DNA of 64,000 bases. It comes from Deinococcus sp. QL22. GTDB taxonomy: Bacteria > Deinococcota > Deinococci > Deinococcales > Deinococcaceae. Shown one piece after another: positions 61,237 through 64,000 of this stretch (position 1 is the stretch's first letter; each line of letters begins with the position of its first letter). The stretch lies in NCBI RefSeq assembly GCF_023370075.1, contig NZ_CP097150.1:496001-560000 (forward strand), in the 5' to 3' direction. The translations under genes were made by a program, and so were the position numbers. The notes beneath the pieces were generated by a model. That model ran no database searches. It had not been told where the DNA came from and was given only the letters and a program-made list of their open reading frames with translations.

Positions 61237-62586
61237 TCAGGCCGTGGCGTCGCGCAGGCACCGGATCAGATGATCAATGTCGGCCTGAGCGTGCTGCTCG
61301 GTGAAGCAGAAGAGAAGCGCTTGCCCCAGCTCTGGGTACTCCCGGTGCAACGGGTAGCCGCCCTGCACGCCCATCTGACGCAGGCGGCCCAGCAATTCCT
61401 GCGTGGGGACGGGAGTCTGCACGACGAGCTCGTGGTGATGGGGGCCAGAAAACGGAAGGGTAAAGCCTGGCAAGCGTTCCAGGTGTGTCCGGGCGTAGGC
61501 CGCTGCACCCGCACTGAGTTCGGCTACTTCCTGGACACCGACCGGTCCGAGTAAGGCCAAGTAGATGGCGGCCGCCAGCGCGTTGAGGCTTTGATTCGTG
61601 CAGATGTTGCTGCTGGCCTTTTCACGCCGGACATGTTGTTCCCGCGTCTGCAGCGTCAGCACATACCCGGGTTGTCCCTGCGCATCAAACCCTTTGCTGA
61701 CCAATCGTCCAGGCATCAGGCGCACAAAGGCAGCGCGGCCGGCCAAGATCCCGAGGTGCGGGCCTCCGAATGACACCGGGTTTCCTAGGGCCTGACCTTC
61801 CGCGGCCACCAGATCGACGTTCATCTCTCCTGGCGCTTTCAGCAGCCCCAAGGACGTGGGATCGGTGATGACCTGAATGATCAAGGTTCCGTGTTGGTGG
61901 GCGGTGACTGCAAGCTCCGCCACATCCTCAATCAGGCCCAGGAAGTTGGGTGACTGCACGACCAAGGCCGCTGCGTCCTGAAGATCTCCCTCGTTCAGTT
62001 GGGTCACACCGTCCTGATGAGGAAGTTCGGTAACGACGGCGCCGATGGGGGTCAGAAGGGTGTGCAGGACATCACGGTAGCGCGGGTCAACCGTGCGGGA
62101 CACGATGACCTTGTAACGTGAAGTGGCGAGCATGGCCACCTTGACCGCTTCAAAGGTCGCGGTGGCTCCGTCATACATACTGGCGTTGGCGACGGCCATG
62201 CCCGTCAGCGCCTGAACCATCTCCTGATATTCGTGCAGGGCTTGGAGCCAGCCCTGCATCAGTTCTGCCTGGTACGGCGTGTAGGCCGTCAGAAACTCAC
62301 CGCGCCCGGCCAAGGCCCACACGGCTGCGGGCACGTGATGGTTGTAGGCTCCGGCGCCCAGAAAGTTTGTGGAAGCGTTCGGGCTGGTGTTGCGCTGCGC
62401 CAGCTCGGTCATGTATGAGGTCAGTTCGAGTTCACTCAGAGCCGGGACGGGAGAAGACGGCGTGTTGCGCACGGCACCCGGCAGATGCGCGAACAAATCA
62501 TCGACCCGCTTCTTACCAATGACCGTGAGCATGCTGCGGACGTCCTCATCCGTGTGCGGTGTGTAAGGATGCAAAAAGGGTGTCAA
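61237..62586 (-). CDS. gcvPA: Glycine dehydrogenase (decarboxylating) subunit 1
   Basis: A 449-residue partner of gcvPB. YTPHTDEDVRSMLTVIG near the N-terminus, GAYNHHVP and the glycine-rich GGPHLGILAG are typical. The likely start is TTG at 62586, with GGGAGGTG six bases upstream; no ATG fits at the family start. First gene of a four-gene operon. Its promoter carries the XRE-cupin palindrome. Confidence 0.93.
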   Translation of the reverse strand: MTPFLHPYTPHTDEDVRSMLTVIGKKRVDDLFAHLPGAVRNTPSSPVPALSELELTSYMTELAQRNTSPNASTNFLGAGAYNHHVPAAVWALAGRGEFLTAYTPYQAELMQGWLQALHEYQEMVQALTGMAVANASMYDGATATFEAVKVAMLATSRYKVIVSRTVDPRYRDVLHTLLTPIGAVVTELPHQDGVTQLNEGDLQDAAALVVQSPNFLGLIEDVAELAVTAHQHGTLIIQVITDPTSLGLLKAPGEMNVDLVAAEGQALGNPVSFGGPHLGILAGRAAFVRLMPGRLVSKGFDAQGQPGYVLTLQTREQHVRREKASSNICTNQSLNALAAAIYLALLGPVGVQEVAELSAGAAAYARTHLERLPGFTLPFSGPHHHELVVQTPVPTQELLGRLRQMGVQGGYPLHREYPELGQALLFCFTEQHAQADIDHLIRCLRDATA

Positions 62587-62634
62587 CGTGGGCACCTCCC
62601 GTGATGTGATGACGTTCCAGTTAAACCTGGAGCG

Positions 62635-62674
62635 CGGTCGAAACACTATAATGTTTTGTTGCCTGACAGGCAAC
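62635..62674 (-). promoter_or_regulatory. gcvP operon promoter with shared palindromic operator
   Basis: On the minus strand TTGCCT, a 17-base spacer, TATAGT. The -35 lies inside the perfect palindrome GTTGCCT-GAC-AGGCAAC at 62658-62674, identical in both arms to the site at 56799-56815 before the XRE-cupin gene. Unlike that gene, this one has a leader and a ribosome site. Confidence 0.82.
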
Positions 62675-62773
62675 ACAGCAGCACGTCAATTGCTTAACCG
62701 TCCAGCGATGACGAATCTGGCCCCCACGTGGAAGAGCCAGACGTGAGCAGCTCAAAACCTCTTTGGTCAAAGA

Positions 62774-62805
62774 GGGTGTACGGTGAGCTCTGCTCCCGTA
62801 CACCC
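62774..62805 (-). terminator. Terminator of the AhpD-like gene
   Basis: GGGTGTACGG and CCGTACACCC, ten bases perfect, with a 12-base loop, lie 30 bases after the gene. Read on the minus strand TCTTTG follows. It separates this gene from the gcvP promoter. Confidence 0.7.
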
Positions 62806-62835
62806 TTAGTTCAACCCTTGCGCCGAAGCGGCCGT

Positions 62836-63381
62836 TTACTTATTGATCGGCCGCAGGCGTACTCCAAGGAAATCAACTGGGACGTCCAAGGCTACGTTGA
62901 CGTAATTGGTGAACAGGTTCAAGGCGACGTGGGCGATGATCTCAACAATGGCTTCGTCGTCGAACCCCACAGCGCGCATCTCACTCACGTCTTCGTCGGT
63001 GATCTGGGCGCGGTCACGAACCAGCTTCACCGCAAACTGTAGCGCGGCTGCGGTTCGGGGATCACTGGACTCGCCTATCTGTGCCGCTTCCATCTCTGCA
63101 CCAGTCGCGCCTGCCTTGCGTCCGAGTGCAGTATGGGCAGCCAGGCAGTACTCGCAATTATTGATGTTGGCGATAGCGACGGCGATCTGTTCACCCAGCT
63201 TGCCTTCCAGCTTGCCCTGTCCGAGGGCCCCGAAGGCGCCCCACATGCTCCGGAGCGCCGCTGAGGAATTGGCGACAGCGCGGAACATGTTGGGTGTGGC
63301 GCCGAACGCGGCGTGGACTTCATTCAGCAGCAGTTGGCGGTCGTCGGACACGTTGTCTTGAAGCAATTGAACTCGGGGCAT
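62836..63381 (-). CDS. Carboxymuconolactone decarboxylase / AhpD-like protein
   Basis: A 181-residue all-helical protein of the alkylhydroperoxidase AhpD fold. The redox centre is Cys76-x-x-Cys79 with His83 (NNCEYCLAAH). Members reduce peroxides or act in aromatic catabolism. The ATG has AGGAGC nearby upstream. It is separated from the gcvP operon by a terminator and follows the partial gene on the right with a 57-base gap. Confidence 0.88.
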   Translation of the reverse strand: MPRVQLLQDNVSDDRQLLLNEVHAAFGATPNMFRAVANSSAALRSMWGAFGALGQGKLEGKLGEQIAVAIANINNCEYCLAAHTALGRKAGATGAEMEAAQIGESSDPRTAAALQFAVKLVRDRAQITDEDVSEMRAVGFDDEAIVEIIAHVALNLFTNYVNVALDVPVDFLGVRLRPINK

Positions 63382-63438
63382 GGCAGGCTCCTTGATGATG
63401 AGAAACGGGTGGAGGGAAGGACTAGAGCGGAGCGTTAA

Positions 63439-64000
63439 TCAGCGCACAGTGCCGGGCAGGCTCAGGTCGCCAGAAGCGACTTTGAACACGTCCGTGACGC
63501 ACAGCAGCGGGCTGTGCAAGTCCGCGTTCACCCGGAGCGCGGCGGTGACTCCATCAAACTTGAAGCTCTTCATGAAACCGAGTTCTTTGAGAGGCACGTT
63601 GATCTTCACCAGGCTGCCACCGAGTTTGAGCTCGTAGCCAGGACTGTCGATCAGAATCGGTAGGTTCGGCCAGGTCGCGGGGAGTTTGGGCTTGGCGCCA
63701 GCTGGGATGTCTTTGACCTTCAGAGCGCCAACGCCGCAAACGGCATCCGGCACCAGAACGACCCAGTGGGAGTGCCAGAGATTGCCGTCATTCTTCAGGT
63801 TGCCGTCACCATTTTCGTCATACAAAGGGGTGTCATCGAAATCAGGGTGAGCCGTGGCAGCCAAAGCGAGAATGCCCTGCCCCTTCTCAAAACCGACAGT
63901 GCTGGAGTCAAGTGTGGTCGGCCAAACGTAGCTGTACACCTGACTGCCTGCCAGCTGGCCCGTTACGGTGGGTATTGTCACGCCAGCCTTGCTTGAGGTC
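63439..64000 (-). CDS. Hypothetical protein, 5' end beyond window
   Basis: The frame is open to the right edge, so the start lies outside. The visible 187 residues include WHSHWVVLVPDAVCGVGALK, DENGDGNLKNDG (a possible calcium-type loop) and LKVKDIPAGAKPKLPATWP. The beta-rich, Asp/Gly/Pro-rich style suggests an exported protein, but no signal peptide can be checked. Not recognised as a named family. It ends 57 bases before the AhpD-like gene and may be in the same operon. Confidence 0.7.
   Translation of the reverse strand, partial: TSSKAGVTIPTVTGQLAGSQVYSYVWPTTLDSSTVGFEKGQGILALAATAHPDFDDTPLYDENGDGNLKNDGNLWHSHWVVLVPDAVCGVGALKVKDIPAGAKPKLPATWPNLPILIDSPGYELKLGGSLVKINVPLKELGFMKSFKFDGVTAALRVNADLHSPLLCVTDVFKVASGDLSLPGTVR

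Noticed and set aside
1..64000. rRNA, tRNA, replication or partition genes
   Set aside because: None could be recognised by eye. A tRNA or Rfam scan would be needed to exclude small RNA genes.

Overview
The window looks like a piece of an accessory replicon or mobile-element-rich chromosomal region of a Deinococcus-type bacterium. The sequence is GC-rich. At least eight genes have a TAnnnT hexamer placed exactly six bases before the start codon, which is the leaderless promoter layout known from Deinococcus. The gene families (subtilase with TPR partner, split glycine decarboxylase, Ada-AlkA fusion) fit that group. The species cannot be named from sequence alone. No rRNA, tRNA or CRISPR array was seen.

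Layout. 1-2.1 kb: TPR protein and a secreted subtilase with an odd octapeptide repeat. 2.4-4 kb: two head-to-head IS630 relics. 4.2-6.5 kb: ArsR regulator, GH13 alpha-glucosidase and a beheaded MFS transporter cut by a Tn3 relic. 7-12.3 kb: a nested insertion-sequence island (IS982, an IS110 inside its end, two decayed IS4 elements) that has also split an isocitrate lyase/PEP mutase gene. 12.5-15.7 kb: Ada-AlkA repair protein, VOC protein, GNAT and gene scraps. 16.1-24.3 kb: a complete trans-4-hydroxy-L-proline catabolic operon (epimerase, three-subunit D-hydroxyproline dehydrogenase, deaminase, semialdehyde dehydrogenase, binding protein) with a divergent AraC regulator. 24.9-30.7 kb: cytochrome P450 with MarR regulator, cupin, eight-repeat beta-propeller, Rieske protein and IS scraps.

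31.4-35.5 kb: a sulfide/persulfide operon (persulfide dioxygenase-rhodanese, rhodanese, TauE/SafE, two YeeE-type transport proteins) divergent from a CstR-like sensor, with a large perfect inverted repeat between them. 35.9-39.6 kb: small membrane proteins and a MacB-like ABC exporter under a PadR regulator. 40.1-50.2 kb: flavoprotein, a graveyard of transporter, thioredoxin and dehydrogenase fragments, RhtA-like and DMT exporters, LysR, two MocR regulators, PaiB and IS6 relics. 50.4-54.4 kb: an unknown gene and a second IS982/IS110 unit carrying a passenger gene. 54.5-64 kb: flavohemoglobin, an XRE-cupin regulator, and a gcvPA-gcvPB-MOSC-aminotransferase operon that shares a perfect palindromic operator with the regulator, then an AhpD-like protein and a partial gene.

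The most interesting observation is in the IS110 element. The non-coding leader before its recombinase carries four short segments that match, in the orientations expected of a bridge RNA, the two halves of the IS982 terminal repeat in which it sits and the two ends of the element itself. The element therefore appears to be programmed to insert into the end of another insertion sequence, and it has done so twice in this window.
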